In this document: one piece after another, positions 17,217-29,100 of the stretch
Position numbering within the stretch: position 1 is the stretch's first letter
Layout of the letters: the number at the start of each line of letters is the position of its first letter
NCBI GenBank assembly: GCA_024243835.1
Contig: JALPMN010000629.1
Span: 1-45,364 of the forward strand
Direction of reading: 5' to 3'
DNA: 45,364 nucleotides
Source: Enteropsectra breve
Taxonomy: Eukaryota > Microsporidia
Translations under genes and position numbers: made by a program
Notes under the pieces: model-generated
The model's input: the letters and a program-made list of their open reading frames with translations, nothing else
Databases searched by the model: none
What the model was told of the DNA's origin: nothing

Positions 17217-18313
17217 ATGCTGGATAAAGGGCGCTAAATGAGATAATGGTCTGGAGAAGGACATTGCTTAGACAATAGAATTGCATGACACAGGTTGAAC
17301 AAAGATCTTGCATTGAAATTGATATACATGTACTTCATTTCAGAATATCATAAAATTCATGATGATTCTGCTTTAAGGATACTTAAATAAATAGATTTAT
17401 AATACGCATTTCTGCTGTTAGAAACGCATGTTATCACGTGTTTTATCTTTGCTTGACATTGCTTAGCCCCGGGCACTATTTTTTGAATTTAAGTAGATGC
17501 TGGTATGCTCATCTTGAATATCTAATATTCTATTAGCACGGCATATTGCTTTGTATTTGCTTTTTACGTTAGCATCATCAGAGTGTGCACTAGCCCCAGC
17601 CCTGGCTCAGCATGTGCAGATAATTTCATGAATAATTTACCGGAACACTGTGTTTCCCACTTAATAGCAAGTTTGAATGCAAAAGTTATCATTTTAAAAT
17701 ATGCAGCGTTTAAAGTAAAATGGTGTTTCTTGTTGCATGCATTGTCTTGTTGCATCTTGTAGCATAATATAAAGTCATTTGGTGATGTGGTGCTTAGCGC
17801 TACCTTGATTTTGAATATCAGCCCTATTATATACAGCCTCACCTCTTGTTACTTTTTTATTAGACCAATCGTAACTTTTGACACATAATATCATGCAGAG
17901 CACTTATACTGGATACATAAGATGAAAACAAGACGTGATGTTACGCCGAACCAATTAAAAATTCATTTGAACTTTAGAGTGCAGCCTCTTTATTGTACTC
18001 TATTTTGCGGCAGTTCTTTTTGGGGAACTGAGTCGACTTTGTTCTATAATCAAATATTTAGGCGGTATAATTAAAATAATAAAACTACAACGACTATTAT
18101 TTTTACTTACTGACGAGATATGCTTTAGTTTGTCATGCATCCTTTTGCATGATATGTACTTTAAATACTCTCAAGATACATATATTTCTTTGTAGTCCTA
18201 TTTAGTTTACAGCATTTGCGCTTGATACTAAATCATTTTGAAAGAAGCGCATTGATGGCCGTTTACATGCCACTCGTTGTTTTGGTTTCTCTGCACTCAA
18301 TGTAAAAATTTTT
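17217..18313. other. Long spacer upstream of RPS23
   Basis: About 1.1 kb, AT-rich. A short inverted repeat CAGTTC/GAACTG is at 18011-18030. A minus-strand open frame at 17564-17842 lacks an ATG at its 5' end and resembles no family, so it is not called. No tRNA or rRNA is seen. Confidence 0.5.
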
Positions 18314-18325
18314 AAAATTTTACCC
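18314..18325 (+). promoter_or_regulatory. AAAATTTTA-CCC start element of RPS23
   Basis: AAAATTTTA (18314-18322) runs straight into CCC (18323-18325), two bases before the ATG at 18328. This is the clearest fused example of the two-part start element seen across the window. Confidence 0.55.
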
Positions 18326-18327
18326 AA

Positions 18328-18747
18328 ATGCGTGGACTATTTGCAGCCAGCACTCTGAGGAAGAAGAACCAGCTTAAGCGAAGACACGACACACTCTACC
18401 ATAAGAGACAGCTCGGCAAGATTTACAAGGGAGTCATGGGAACTAAGCCACAGGCAAAGGGAATTGTTTTAGATAAAATTGGTGTAGAAGCCAAACAGCC
18501 CAACTCTGCCGTCAGAAAAGTCTGCAGAGTCCAGATAATCTCAACAGGAAAGAATCTTCTTGCATTTGCCCCTAAGGACGGTGCTCTGAAGGTTATTGAG
18601 CAAAATGATGAGGTCACTGTTGAAGGTCTCGGAAGAAAGGGTAAGGCAGTCGGAGATATGCCGGGTATTAAATACAAGATTGTGAAAGTTGGAGGTGTCT
18701 CTCTTTCAGCCATTCTTAGCGGTAAGCGTGAAAAACCTACTAGATAA
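18328..18747 (+). CDS. RPS23: 40S ribosomal protein S23 (uS12)
   Basis: A 139-aa protein of nearly the usual eukaryotic length (about 143-145). Family landmarks: [40 protein letters not shown], whose PNSA loop contributes to the decoding centre and contains the proline hydroxylated in other eukaryotes; [21 protein letters not shown]; and the basic C-terminus SGKREKPTR. uS12 lies at the A-site interface of the small subunit and monitors codon-anticodon pairing. The N-terminus [20 protein letters not shown] is shorter than the usual MGKPRGLRTARKLR type but aligns well. AATAAA (18746-18751) overlaps the TAA stop. Confidence 0.97.
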   Translation: MRGLFAASTLRKKNQLKRRHDTLYHKRQLGKIYKGVMGTKPQAKGIVLDKIGVEAKQPNSAVRKVCRVQIISTGKNLLAFAPKDGALKVIEQNDEVTVEGLGRKGKAVGDMPGIKYKIVKVGGVSLSAILSGKREKPTR

Positions 18748-19654
18748 TAAATATTTATATTATGAGTTTTTCAATATTTATCGGTCTGCGTGCGGCGCAT
18801 CCTGTGATCTGGCAAGCAACTCTCTAATACAAAAGAGTATGTAGTCTGTTTGTATTGCTAAAGTTCAAACTAACTTCAGATGATTAATATGTGGATTGGA
18901 GTGCAATCCATCGATCATCACTTTCTATTGTATATCTCTTCAACCAACTGCTTTCCAAGAAGCGGCACTTTTTCATGCAAGGATTATGTAGTTGAAAAGT
19001 TATGCGTACCATTTAAAGCTTCTTCTAAGAATGTTTTCGTCCTTTTACAAGATTCATAGAACGTGCATAGCCATCATTATGGTATGTAGTCATTTTTTAA
19101 TTCATTTTAAAAATTTGCAATGAATTTACCCATCATATATGGGCATGGGTTTCGCTGATGTTGTTTTCACCTGTTTTTAAACTTTTTTTGAAATATTGGT
19201 ATATGTAACGCATCTCCGTGCAAGAAGCACATAATTACGCATTAAATGGGCACAAATCATATGAATGGCTGACCAGTCCCGCAAGTTTTCTTAATGCACA
19301 AAGCTCGGATTGACAGCATCTTCTGGAAGTTTAATTTTTAATCTTCGAAGTTGTTATTTTTTGTATGGTTTAAGAATAAATGTTGTATCAAGTAATCTGC
19401 TTAGTTATGTGGTATTAGTGAATTCATGTTTTGGTTGGGAAATACGACTTAAAAACTACAAGCTCTTACACGATCGAAACAAACTAATTAAGCTTACTGG
19501 CAGGAATTTAATGAAAATAACATTTTTTGCACATCACAAATAGGATCTCGAAAAGCACATTTTATATATTATAGCTTAGCAAACCTTTTTATCTGTATTC
19601 TTATTTTTACAAGTAACGAGGCCTTTGGAGTTTTTGCGATTGATACAATTTGCT
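18748..19654. other. Spacer with one clean hairpin
   Basis: About 0.9 kb, AT-rich. A perfect hairpin TGGATTG-GAGTG-CAATCCA spans 18892-18910. No ORF with an ATG and family resemblance is present; an open frame near 19310-19543 starts without ATG and looks random. Confidence 0.5.
18892..18910. repeat. Perfect 7-bp inverted repeat (hairpin)
   Basis: TGGATTG pairs with CAATCCA around a five-base loop GAGTG, about 145 bases after the RPS23 stop. Function unknown. Confidence 0.7.
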
Positions 19655-19673
19655 AAAAAATTTACTTTCTCCC
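19655..19673 (+). promoter_or_regulatory. AAATTTAC...CCC start element of NSE3
   Basis: AAAAAATTTAC at 19655-19665 and CCC at 19671-19673, touching the ATG. It is nearly identical to the element of the acyltransferase gene (AAATTTAC, then CTCCCC-ATG), and supports the start at 19674 over the in-frame upstream codon. Confidence 0.55.
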
Positions 19674-20210
19674 ATGCACAACAATGAATATCATGGGAAA
19701 ATATTGAGAATGCTTATTTCCAATTACTATAGAGGCAAAACCACTACAAGGCAAGATATAAAGAGCCTACTCTCTGTATCCATGGGCGAACTAAAAGAAA
19801 TAATAATACAAGCTAATTACTACTTAAAAAATTTTGGCTTAGAACTCGTTGGAATTGAAAATAACGAAGAGGCAACAGAGCTGGATGCTGAGCGCTATTT
19901 CATCAGAAAAACATACTGCAACAAGGAAGTAAGCAAAGTGACAGAGGACGAGAAGTGCCTTTTTACAGTATTTGAGATCATCAAAACTCATGGAAACCGT
20001 TTGGAGAATAAAATGCTGGAGACTATATCCAAAAGTAATATTTTTACAAACATGGATATTAATGAAGTATTTAAAAAATATAAAAACAACGGATATATTA
20101 GAAAAACTAATGTCAATGATGAGGACATCTATTGGTCTCTTGGATGGAGATACCATGTAGAGTTTAAAAATTCTTGTGAGATTGCAAAGCATGCACTGTT
20201 CAAAAACTAA
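19674..20210 (+). CDS. NSE3: MAGE-domain protein, Nse3 subunit of the Smc5/6 complex
   Basis: A 178-aa protein that is essentially one MAGE homology domain. Winged-helix A: ILRMLISNYYRGKTTTRQDI, then LKEIIIQANYYLKNFGLELVGIEN, which matches the MAGE 'ITRADIL...A...L...FGL.L' pattern. Winged-helix B: CLFTVFEIIKTHGNRLENKM, then VFKKYKNNGYIRKTN and IYWSLGWRYHVEF, equivalent to the L.QKYL.Y...P...Y.F.WG.R region. Fungi carry a single MAGE gene, Nse3, which with Nse1 and Nse4 forms the DNA-bound head sub-complex of Smc5/6 used in recombination repair. The call to Nse3 follows from its being the only fungal MAGE type. Start 19674 is immediately preceded by CCC. Confidence 0.8.
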   Translation: MHNNEYHGKILRMLISNYYRGKTTTRQDIKSLLSVSMGELKEIIIQANYYLKNFGLELVGIENNEEATELDAERYFIRKTYCNKEVSKVTEDEKCLFTVFEIIKTHGNRLENKMLETISKSNIFTNMDINEVFKKYKNNGYIRKTNVNDEDIYWSLGWRYHVEFKNSCEIAKHALFKN

Positions 20211-21291
20211 AGTCCTGTTTGCATACAACAATGTAATAATAAATAGATTTGAAAGAATTACTGTTTTAAAATTCGCTGTAGGACAAATATTCAAGATTTG
20301 CATTTTCCAGAAGACTTATAAACCTTGAAATAGCAAAATGTTTTATGATATGAGGCAGAGAGGCGCATGCGAACGGCCCCAACATTAAGGCCTCGGTTTT
20401 ACGAATATACTAAGCTCATTGTGATACACCCTTAAAATACCATTAAGCCATGGACTCTTAGTTTAATATGGTTAGCATTTGTGTTGCACGAATTGTGGTT
20501 GTAAACGAACTTCCAAAACTTAAAATCCTTTTGCTAACTGAATGCATTGTGTTATAACAACCAAAGCACACATAACAATGCCTCATGAAAAACCTACACT
20601 ATACCACTAGCACAGTTTCACCCAGTAAACGGATACTTCTTATATTTTATGCCTGAAATAATCTACTGCAGTTTTCTATAATTCGTCTCCCTGTCGGCTA
20701 AAAGTGTTACATAGTTGGCTTTATCTCGAAACCAAGTGACAGACTAGCCTTGCGATTTAACGAAATTAATTGGTTGCAAAGTACAGGCTCTGCCTTGGTG
20801 AAGCAATTCACATGCATGCAGCGGCTTAATATGTTATTTTAGTCAAGTCCTATAATATCTGTCAGACTTAAAAAGCTGAATACCCCATGGAAAAGCGGCA
20901 AAGGCACTTTTTCTTGGCAGCGCTAGATAATACCGGCATAACTGCATCCTATCAAACATAAAACATTATATTGTTTATAAATAAAGTTTTTCTGCAAGAA
21001 TTGTTGTATTCACAGCCACCTCGTTTTTGCAGCTGCTTGCCTCCTTCTCCTGATTCAAATAAAATTTAAGAGATATAAACAGAAATTTAGTACACGAAGG
21101 ATATGCACGAAACGATGAAATAGCGTGATGATAAGCATCTATCTGTTTTCAATTAATATTTTCTTTGCCACGTATTCCTGCGAGGCAACATCAGTGGCGA
21201 ATTCATACCAAGATATGCAACTTAATTTGCCCAATCTTATTCTCAAATGTAGACAAAGCATCACTCGTAGTTCAAGCAATGCTTAAAACCA
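20211..21291. other. Long spacer without a recognised gene
   Basis: AT-rich sequence with only short random ORFs. A GAGGC/GCCTC pair brackets a richer stretch at about 20352-20394, including CATGCG and GGCCCC, but I cannot assign an RNA class to it. No tRNA was recognised. Confidence 0.45.
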
Positions 21292-21717
21292 ATGGAAATA
21301 TATTTATATGCATGCCTGGCTTTTAAGCGTTTCATACACTACAGTCTGCACCAAGATGCAAGTGATCTGTTAACATTAAGCTTGCAGATAAAATTATATG
21401 AAATGCAAAAACGAAACTTCTATTACTGGAATCTGCCGCAAGTTTCTGCACCGGATATTTCTTATTTTCTGGCGTATTATTTACCAATCAGACACTTTGA
21501 GTATATATACTATAAAATAGCCCCGCACTCAGCTCAGCGTAGGGGTGCTGGTCTACTGCAAGGGGAAGCAGCCCGTTTCGGTAAAGCATTATTTAAGAGT
21601 AGCCCTGCAAAAGCACAAACTAGCAAAACTAAGCAGCGTTTAACTTATAGCAAGTATTTTCAGAATAGGTTAGCTTGTGCTACAACTAACATTCTTCCAA
21701 AAAATCAGTGTATATAA
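21292..21717 (+). CDS. Doubtful ORF, 141 aa
   Basis: The longest open frame in the 1.6-kb spacer upstream of the transporter, with an ATG start. It encodes an aromatic N-terminal half (YFLAYYLPIRHFEYIYYK) and a basic C-terminal half (KSSPAKAQTSKTKQRLTYSK). No family is recognised, neither a CCC nor an AAATTT element precedes the ATG, and no AATAAA is at its stop. It could be a lineage-specific gene, a decayed remnant or chance; chance is favoured. Confidence 0.2.
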   Translation: MEIYLYACLAFKRFIHYSLHQDASDLLTLSLQIKLYEMQKRNFYYWNLPQVSAPDISYFLAYYLPIRHFEYIYYKIAPHSAQRRGAGLLQGEAARFGKALFKSSPAKAQTSKTKQRLTYSKYFQNRLACATTNILPKNQCI

Positions 21718-21855
21718 TTGATTATAGGGGCATTGGTACCTGAAACATGTGTTTTATTCTTCCCAGTTCTTGCTCCACCGAGCGCTACCTGATGATAAAT
21801 GAAGCAGTGTTGTTTCAGAAACCGGCAAATATGCTAGTCTCTTGAGAAACAGAAG

Positions 21856-22770
21856 ATGCAGAAATATTTGAAAACCCATGCAATCTGCACCGCTTACTTT
21901 ATCTTTTCATCGCTAACGAGTGTCCTCAATAAGATTATTTGTGTTAAGCTGAGCTTTCAGTGGCACAATCTCCTCATTGCATTGCAATCAGCAATTATAA
22001 CGACTCTTGTGCTTATCTACGGGCAGGGAACAAGCATCGAAATATCCGCCAAAAGGTGCAAAAAGTGGTCTGTTGCCGCCTTGTTGCTTTCGCTCATGAT
22101 GCTCAGCAATGTGAAATGTCTCTTCTACCTGCCACTTACAGTATTTACTCTGTTCAAAAACATATCGGTAATCCTATTAGCATTGCTGGAAATACGATAT
22201 TTTGACAAGAAGGTGGGCATTCTGGGCTTTACGAGTTTTGCGCTTATGGTGGGCAGCTCTTACACGGGAAAGATGTTCGACAGCTTTAGCCTTTACGGCT
22301 ACTATTGGATGGCCATAAACACTGCAGCCACAACTCTGTATGTTTTCTATCTCAAGCATAAAATGTCAGATGCATCTTCGAACGTGCATGAAAGTGTTTT
22401 CTACACCAATTTGATAGCAATACCTTTTATTGGTGCACTTTCCATTGCAGGAGATCCAAAATATGAATTCGGCGGCCTCTCTAAGCTTGTCTTGCCACTT
22501 ATTTTCATCTCCTCTGCCTCGGCACTATGCACCTCGCTCTTTACAGCACTAATACTGAAAGTACTGAGCGGAACAACGCTCAGTATGATGGGTGCAATAA
22601 ACAAGGTGATTTTGTCCATCTCCGGGGTTTTTGTGTTCAGGGAGCAGTTTAGTCCACTCAAGATTTTGTCAGTTGCAATTGGCATTCTTGCTGGAATTCT
22701 ATACAGCCTTGATGGTGCACTCTGCTTGTATGGAATAGAAAACCCAAATGCTGAGCCAGGCGCCCCATAG
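21856..22770 (+). CDS. Vrg4-like nucleotide-sugar transporter (DMT/SLC35 family)
   Basis: A 304-aa protein with about nine to ten membrane segments spread along its length, the size of Golgi nucleotide-sugar transporters. Two signatures of GDP-mannose transporters appear in altered form. FKNISVILLAL at about 100 corresponds to the FKNLT motif. GAINKVILSISGVFVF at about 245 corresponds to the GALNK motif, the nucleotide-contacting segment. The N-terminus (YFIFSSLTSVLNKIICVKLSF) matches the family pattern S...T...NK. In yeast, Vrg4 imports GDP-mannose into the Golgi for O- and N-mannosylation; microsporidia are thought to keep O-mannosylation, so GDP-mannose is the likely substrate, though another nucleotide sugar cannot be excluded. 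The short C-terminus (IENPNAEPGAP) lacks an ER-retrieval motif. Confidence 0.8.
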   Translation: MQKYLKTHAICTAYFIFSSLTSVLNKIICVKLSFQWHNLLIALQSAIITTLVLIYGQGTSIEISAKRCKKWSVAALLLSLMMLSNVKCLFYLPLTVFTLFKNISVILLALLEIRYFDKKVGILGFTSFALMVGSSYTGKMFDSFSLYGYYWMAINTAATTLYVFYLKHKMSDASSNVHESVFYTNLIAIPFIGALSIAGDPKYEFGGLSKLVLPLIFISSASALCTSLFTALILKVLSGTTLSMMGAINKVILSISGVFVFREQFSPLKILSVAIGILAGILYSLDGALCLYGIENPNAEPGAP

Positions 22771-23123
22771 ATTAATCATTCATAGACTTTGAGCATGTTG
22801 ATTGTGCTATTGCACTACCAATAACATCTTTATTATTATGCTATACTGAGGTTGAACTGCTAATCTGAAAAATTGTACCAATCGGACAGGTTTTTAGAAT
22901 AGCAGTTGTAAAATATCTATAAGAAGAACATTGATTAATTAAACACCCTTCATTTATGATTTATAATGCATATTTCAACTATAAATGAATCTATGATTTA
23001 TAGATAGTTCTAATACAAATGATTAATAAAAGCATCCTGTAAAAACCCGATGAGTGGGCAGGAAATAAAATTTCATTATACATATTTTTAAGGAAACGCA
23101 ACATTATTTGTACTATTTATTTA
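22771..23123. other. Convergent spacer with inverted repeats
   Basis: A 353-base AT-rich gap between the converging 3' ends of the transporter and the dynein gene. It holds a perfect 9-bp inverted repeat (22949-22957 with 22981-22989) and two copies of TATGATTTATA. Dynein's AATAAA (23116-23121, minus strand) starts three bases beyond its stop. Confidence 0.6.
22949..22989. repeat. 9-bp inverted repeat between convergent genes
   Basis: TTCATTTAT at 22949-22957 and its exact complement ATAAATGAA at 22981-22989 are separated by 23 bases. TATGATTTATA recurs at both arms. It may form a hairpin in either transcript. Confidence 0.6.
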
Positions 23124-26100
23124 CTATTTCATTCTGCTGCTGTAAATCAACTCTTCCAGATATTCATCACACACCCCATTATTTTGTTCAGCCAGTTTAA
23201 GGTCTTTCATTGAAAAGTCCATTCCTCCCACCACCAGTTCAGCATGCCGTTTAACAATTGCAGCACATCCGTTGATGTTTTTGTGGAGATATTTTGTGTA
23301 TTCATCAATCTCTAGCTTACTATCGCAGTAAACTACCCTTGCCGTGTCCTTCAGCGGATGCTCTTCATTACTGTCAATGACATAAAAAAACCTGTTTGTT
23401 CCTCTTTTGATGCCTCTTTCAAGCAGATGCAAGTTTTTCACCAGGATATTTTTACTGCCAACTTCTTCCAAAAGCGAAAAGATTCTTCTGTTAACCTCTG
23501 AAGACCCAGCTGACAGCTCCTCATCAAGTGCGATATTTTCTTTTAGTTGATGTGCAATGTCGCCATAATCAGTGACAAAACAATAATCCCAGGAGAAAAT
23601 TTCTATTTCTTTCCACAAACCAGCCTCAAAATATTCTTTGGTTCGTTTTTTCTCAATTCCCGTAGCTTCAACAAGCATTTTTGTGCACAGCATGCTGTTG
23701 GAATAAAAATCATAAATGTCTTCTTTACAGAATTCAATGCATTCATTCAGCAATCCGTGTTTTTGTACGAAATCTCTATAAATGCCGAAAGGGATGCGTT
23801 CCTGCGCATTTAAACACTCGTAGATCCCAACAAGCGCGTTTTCAACATTCTTTTTGTGCCTGTTTTGTGCAGCTATTTCCCTTTCGCCGTCCAGCAATGC
23901 CTTTATGTCCAAAATCCTATCACACCAAACTGAAGATCCTTCACACACGAGCTTTTCATCGCACAGACCGTCCTGGTGCTCCCCATGAAGCACCTCATAA
24001 TTGATTATTTCTTCAAGCAGCCGATTTTCTATTTCTTCGATATCTTTTTCTTCTTTGTTTCCAGCCAGGCTTTTCTTTGGCGCCCACTCATAGGTCTCCT
24101 CTGCAAATATGTTCTTGTAGTTTCCAATTAAAAAAATATTAAAGCTCTTGTTTCTCATCTGTGTTTTTATCAGTTTGTATATTTCAGTTGAAAATGCATC
24201 GACATCAGTTATCACAACATCCTGCTTCATTTCAATGATCTTTTCAATTTCGTCTTTTAAAAATGAATCTTCTTGCGAAATAACCACAGAGTTTCTGAAG
24301 AAATGCCTGCTGCACTCATCAAAGCTCATTTTATGGACAGTGCCTTTGATACCGCTGAATTCTTCCTCACAAGTCTCCTGCACAGACACCATCTGCGCAT
24401 AGTCGTTTGCCATCTGCTCATAGTCTTTTCCTGCAATATAAAACACCCGTTTTTTGTCATAGGCAAATATTTGGTCCTCCATGTATTTAATCGGGCATTC
24501 ATAGCTGACATCCTTCCACGTATTTTCTTCTTCACTTATCTTGAGAAGAACCTCTTTAAACTTTATTTTGCTGTCCTTCATTTCCTCTATGCTCTTCTGC
24601 ATTGCAGCAATCTCATGCTTTGTTTCTTCTCTATTCCGCTCGAGTTCCATTAGTTTCTTTTCAATTGCCTCCAACTCTTTTTCTCCCCTTATAAACTCTT
24701 TTTCCATTTCTGTTATTTCACCCCCAATACTCATTACCTGTTTGTTCAATAACTCTAGTTCGTCAATTGTCGCGCTATACTTAATGCTGCCCTTGAGCCA
24801 GCGGAGCAGTGCACCGCAGGCCTTGGATGCCTTGTCTGCCCTCTCGTTCGTCAGCTCCTTGTTTTGCTGCAGTTTTTCGCGTAGAACGCCCAAGAGTCTC
24901 CCAGAACTGCTTTTATTTCCATCTTCCCTTCTGCTTTCTTTTTTAGAATCAGAATACAGTAAAATCTCACTGCTTTTCCGTCTGATCCCACTTATAAAAT
25001 CATCCTTCTTTATGTAGCTCTGCAGTTCTTTCCAGTTTTTCATTTCACGATTTTCCAAAAAGAAATACACATATTCAATGACCTCCCTTATAACCGCAGG
25101 CGGTGAGCCCATCATTTTTATCTCACTAATTGTCTGTTTGTTTATTTTACCAAGCTCACTTTTAATTTCTTCAATTATTGTCTGCAAATCCTCTATTTTA
25201 TTGTCTGCGCTTCCTTTCACTTCTTCTTCTGACTCTATTTTGCTTTTAAGCATGCACTTCTTTTCATTTACTCTTATTTTATTGGCTTCAATAGTCTCTT
25301 TTTCCCTCAGTATTTCATCCATCACTGCAGTTAGCCTTTCTTGTCTCTCTGAACAGCCCATTTCCTTTGTTTCGATATCTTTTTCCAGCTGTGTTATCTT
25401 TTCCCTGCACTTTGCTATGTTGGCTATTCCCCGCGCCAAAAACAGCTGTCTGCTTCTTTCTTTTGCACAGCTGTATTTAATTCGTTCATCCAGTATTTCC
25501 AGATAATCATGATATTTATAGGCATTGCTAAATCGTATGCTCTTATGGCTGCAGTGCGGAGGATGCATCAGCATGCTGAATCTTGCGGCTGATGGGTGCA
25601 TAGCTGCTTTTTCTAACATAAACTCTTTTTCCATTCGTAGTATTTCCTCATCCATACGCTTTTCTAGATATTCAACCGCATTTAAATGATATTCTTTATG
25701 TTCCATTTCTATTAAAATTGCATTCTTCCTAATTTGCTCTGCCACTGCATTGCATACCGTATAAATAGCATTTGCTTTTGAGTTTCTGTGCTCATTCCAG
25801 TGCACAACAAGTGGCTTCTCCGTATTTGTAATACTCAGTCCCGCAAGTATTTTCCCAACATACTCTGTTTTTCCTGAAAGCCTCGGGCCCCTTACAACCA
25901 CATTTAGCGAGTTTTTAAGGGCACACTGAACAAATGAGCGGTCATTTTCCAAGCAGTGCTGGATCGAGTTAATTTTGCATCCAAATTCCGTTTCCAGATG
26001 GGCTTTAAGATTTTCATCACTAAAAATCATTTTATATGCAAAAAATAGCCTATTTAAATAGCATTCAGGATTATTTTCATCTTTCTCGCACTTTTGGGAT

Positions 26101-29100
26101 ATTTTCACAAATCTCAAGATATCAGCAATAGCCCTGTTTTCTTTGTTTAAAAATTCTGCTACTTGCATTATTTCTGATGAAGCATTTTTAAAGACCGAGC
26201 ATATAATCTGTTTTATGTTTTTGGAGCGCAGTAGCTCAATTGCACCGCCTAGATATTTCATTACGCATTTTTCTGTGGCACTGGCCGATCTTCTCGTATC
26301 GTTCTCAATACCTACAATTATTTTTATTTTCTTATATTCTTTATTAGCTATACTTCCGAACTTTCCAAATTCTCTTATTACTTCTGTTATTTCAGAGTTA
26401 TTGATGTCTAAGTCTCTTATGTAAAACACTGCAAGCTCATACTGTTTTTCGAGACTGCCTTTGCATGCCATATGGTTTAACAGACTCCACAGCAACTCGC
26501 TATCTTTGCCATTTAAAGTCCTGAAGAGGCATGTTGTTTCAAACAGATCTCTTATGATGCTTTCCTTTCCATCTCCGTGTGTACCGTGAACGACACAGAT
26601 GCGCTGCCTTTCCAGATGCTCCAGGATATCGTTTCTAAATTTAGTTTGTTCTTCCGTAAGGCAAAATGAATGATTTGTATTATAAAGGCCATTTAAAGAG
26701 TATTTTTCTGTTTCGATGTGCATTGTATCAAGACTTTCCAGCTCTACCACTTCCTTAGAAACAACCATCATCCGTGAGAATGTTGCAGGGGTCAGCTCTT
26801 CAAATGTTGGGGTGATGAACACAAAACGATGTCTCTCCTCGACACTTATTATTTCACCTGAAGGGATGCATATTGTTTTGTTTTCATCGAAAAGACTGTT
26901 GAAATCTTCGATCCATTTTGAGTTAGCAGGGCCATCAAAGATAAACAACGCTTTTCCCAGAATTTCATCCTCCGCGGCACTTCCATTAGCCTTTCGCAGA
27001 TCCTCAATAAAGGGGCTGTCCCTCCACGCGCTGGCTCCACTATCACTGCTTGTATTCGCATGTCCAAACAGCGAATAACTGCTGTGTTTAGCACCGTTCC
27101 CAATGCTCGCCTTTACGCAGCTCACTATATTCATCGGATTGTAAACAAACACCCTGTATCCCGTATATTTTCCAATTTGTCTCATTATTTCTACTTCATG
27201 GTCTCCACCCTCAATAAGAAGAGCTATTCTTCGCAGGAGTGTTGTTTCTAGAAGCATTTTGCGGTCAAGCAGGTTCACATCAATCCTGATTTTATAAATG
27301 TCCATAAGAAGAGCATTCAAGTGCATTCTATGCTCCTTCCTGAGCGAAGTTGCATAAAGCCACACTATGTTTTCAATGATATGGAGATACTTGTTGTTAA
27401 TATCAATATCATTGGGATACTTGTTGTTAATATCAATATCATTGGGATACTTGTTGTTAATATCAGTATTGTAAATAAAATTTTTGTTATGATTTTTGCT
27501 TGTAAGCTGCTGGAGAGCATCTGAATACGGTGCTTTGTATCGTGCAGCAAGCGCATTCAAGGCCCTCAGGCCGAACTCGTAGTACGCCACTCTCTCAGTG
27601 CTGCTCTGCACCCGCTCCTCTAACTCTTGCATAAAATTAAAGAGCCGGTTGTCACCAGTATAAAACTCAGCTATTTCCTTAATATTCGGCTCTGAAACTA
27701 AAACCTCCATAAAAAGATCTTTAAGATTTTTCGGAAGGGGAGATCGTGCCTTGTAGCCCATGTTGAGAGTAAGGAAGAACTTAATGCTGCCCCTGCTGAG
27801 CGCAATGGTCTCAGCGATGGAAGACATTGTTTCCCGTGTAAGGCGGTTGAATTCATCAAGACAGAGAAACGAGTCCGTAAGAACGCACCCGTGAATTATT
27901 TTCTCAAGGGAGGCATATTCATTCCCCTCTGAACAGCAGTACACAACAAGGGGCTGTCCGATGGCCCGGCAGTAGTGCTTTACGGATTCAGTCTTTCCAG
28001 TGCCAGAGGGTCCATAAAGAATCAGCCCTGATTTGTTTCTTGCGATTTCGATAGACGAAAAGATTCTTAGCGTTAAGTTTGTAAAAATGAATGAGGATGG
28101 GGCACTATAGGAATATTTGTATTTGTAGGGCCCTGCATGGAGATTCTCCGCCGTTAGTTCATTTCTATCAGTCTTAATATTGAGATGCGGATAGAGCTGT
28201 GATGCATCCTTAAACCGGCATCTGCTAATAACCTTGTTCCTATAGAGAACTGCCCTCTTTTCGAAGTCTGTCTCTTCAAGCCCTTCATCCTCAGGCAGAA
28301 GAGTGCCGTCTTTAAGTTCCAGTTCGTATTTTATTTCCTTTATCTGAGAAATATCAGTCTCTCCTTTATCCAGTTTGTCTCGGAGTGTCTTCTGTAGAGA
28401 TGCGTCTAGTTTGTTTATCAGTTTGTGAAGTGGCTCACTGAGCGGAATTGGCTGACATAAAACAATTCTTTCATAGAAAGAAAAGCCAGTGCTAGTGCTG
28501 CTTTTGTGGTCTTCCGGTTCATTCTGCCCGGAGTGATTAATGAGCGCCGTTATTTCATTTTCGTGTGTTTCTGTCTCTTTAAATCCTAACAGCCGTGCAA
28601 CTTCCGCCAGCAAAACCTCTCTATCCTTCATCATGGCAAACAGCTTTTTATTCGAAAGAAAATACAGCCTTCCGCAGCTTTCTCTATATTGATCAAGCTT
28701 GATATTAATAAGATTAAGAATGTTGATAAATTCAGTTTCATATGATTTTATGCTCACAGCAAATGAATCCAGTATACCGTTCAGCGCTACTATGCGATCA
28801 ACCTGCGTTTCGTTTGCACGATTTGTGTGGTTCCTCAGTGATGCATAATACTCATCGCGCATTTTTATGTAGCTTTTGGACTCTTTCTGCAAAAGCGCTA
28901 CCTGTGAAATCCCTTCCATTTGAGAAATATGTTTTTCAATCACCTTTATACGATCGAGAATATTTTCCTGCAGCAGCAAGCTGTTTTTTATTAAGTTGAT
29001 CTCATCAACAAATAAAGAAAAAGTGTTGAATCTGGCAATGTACAGGAGTTTGTTTTTTTCATCTTCCAGTTGTTTTGTAAGATTGCTGGTCAAGTGCTGT

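Noticed and set aside
17564..17842. 92-codon minus-strand open frame
   Set aside because: Begins at GTG rather than ATG and resembles no family.
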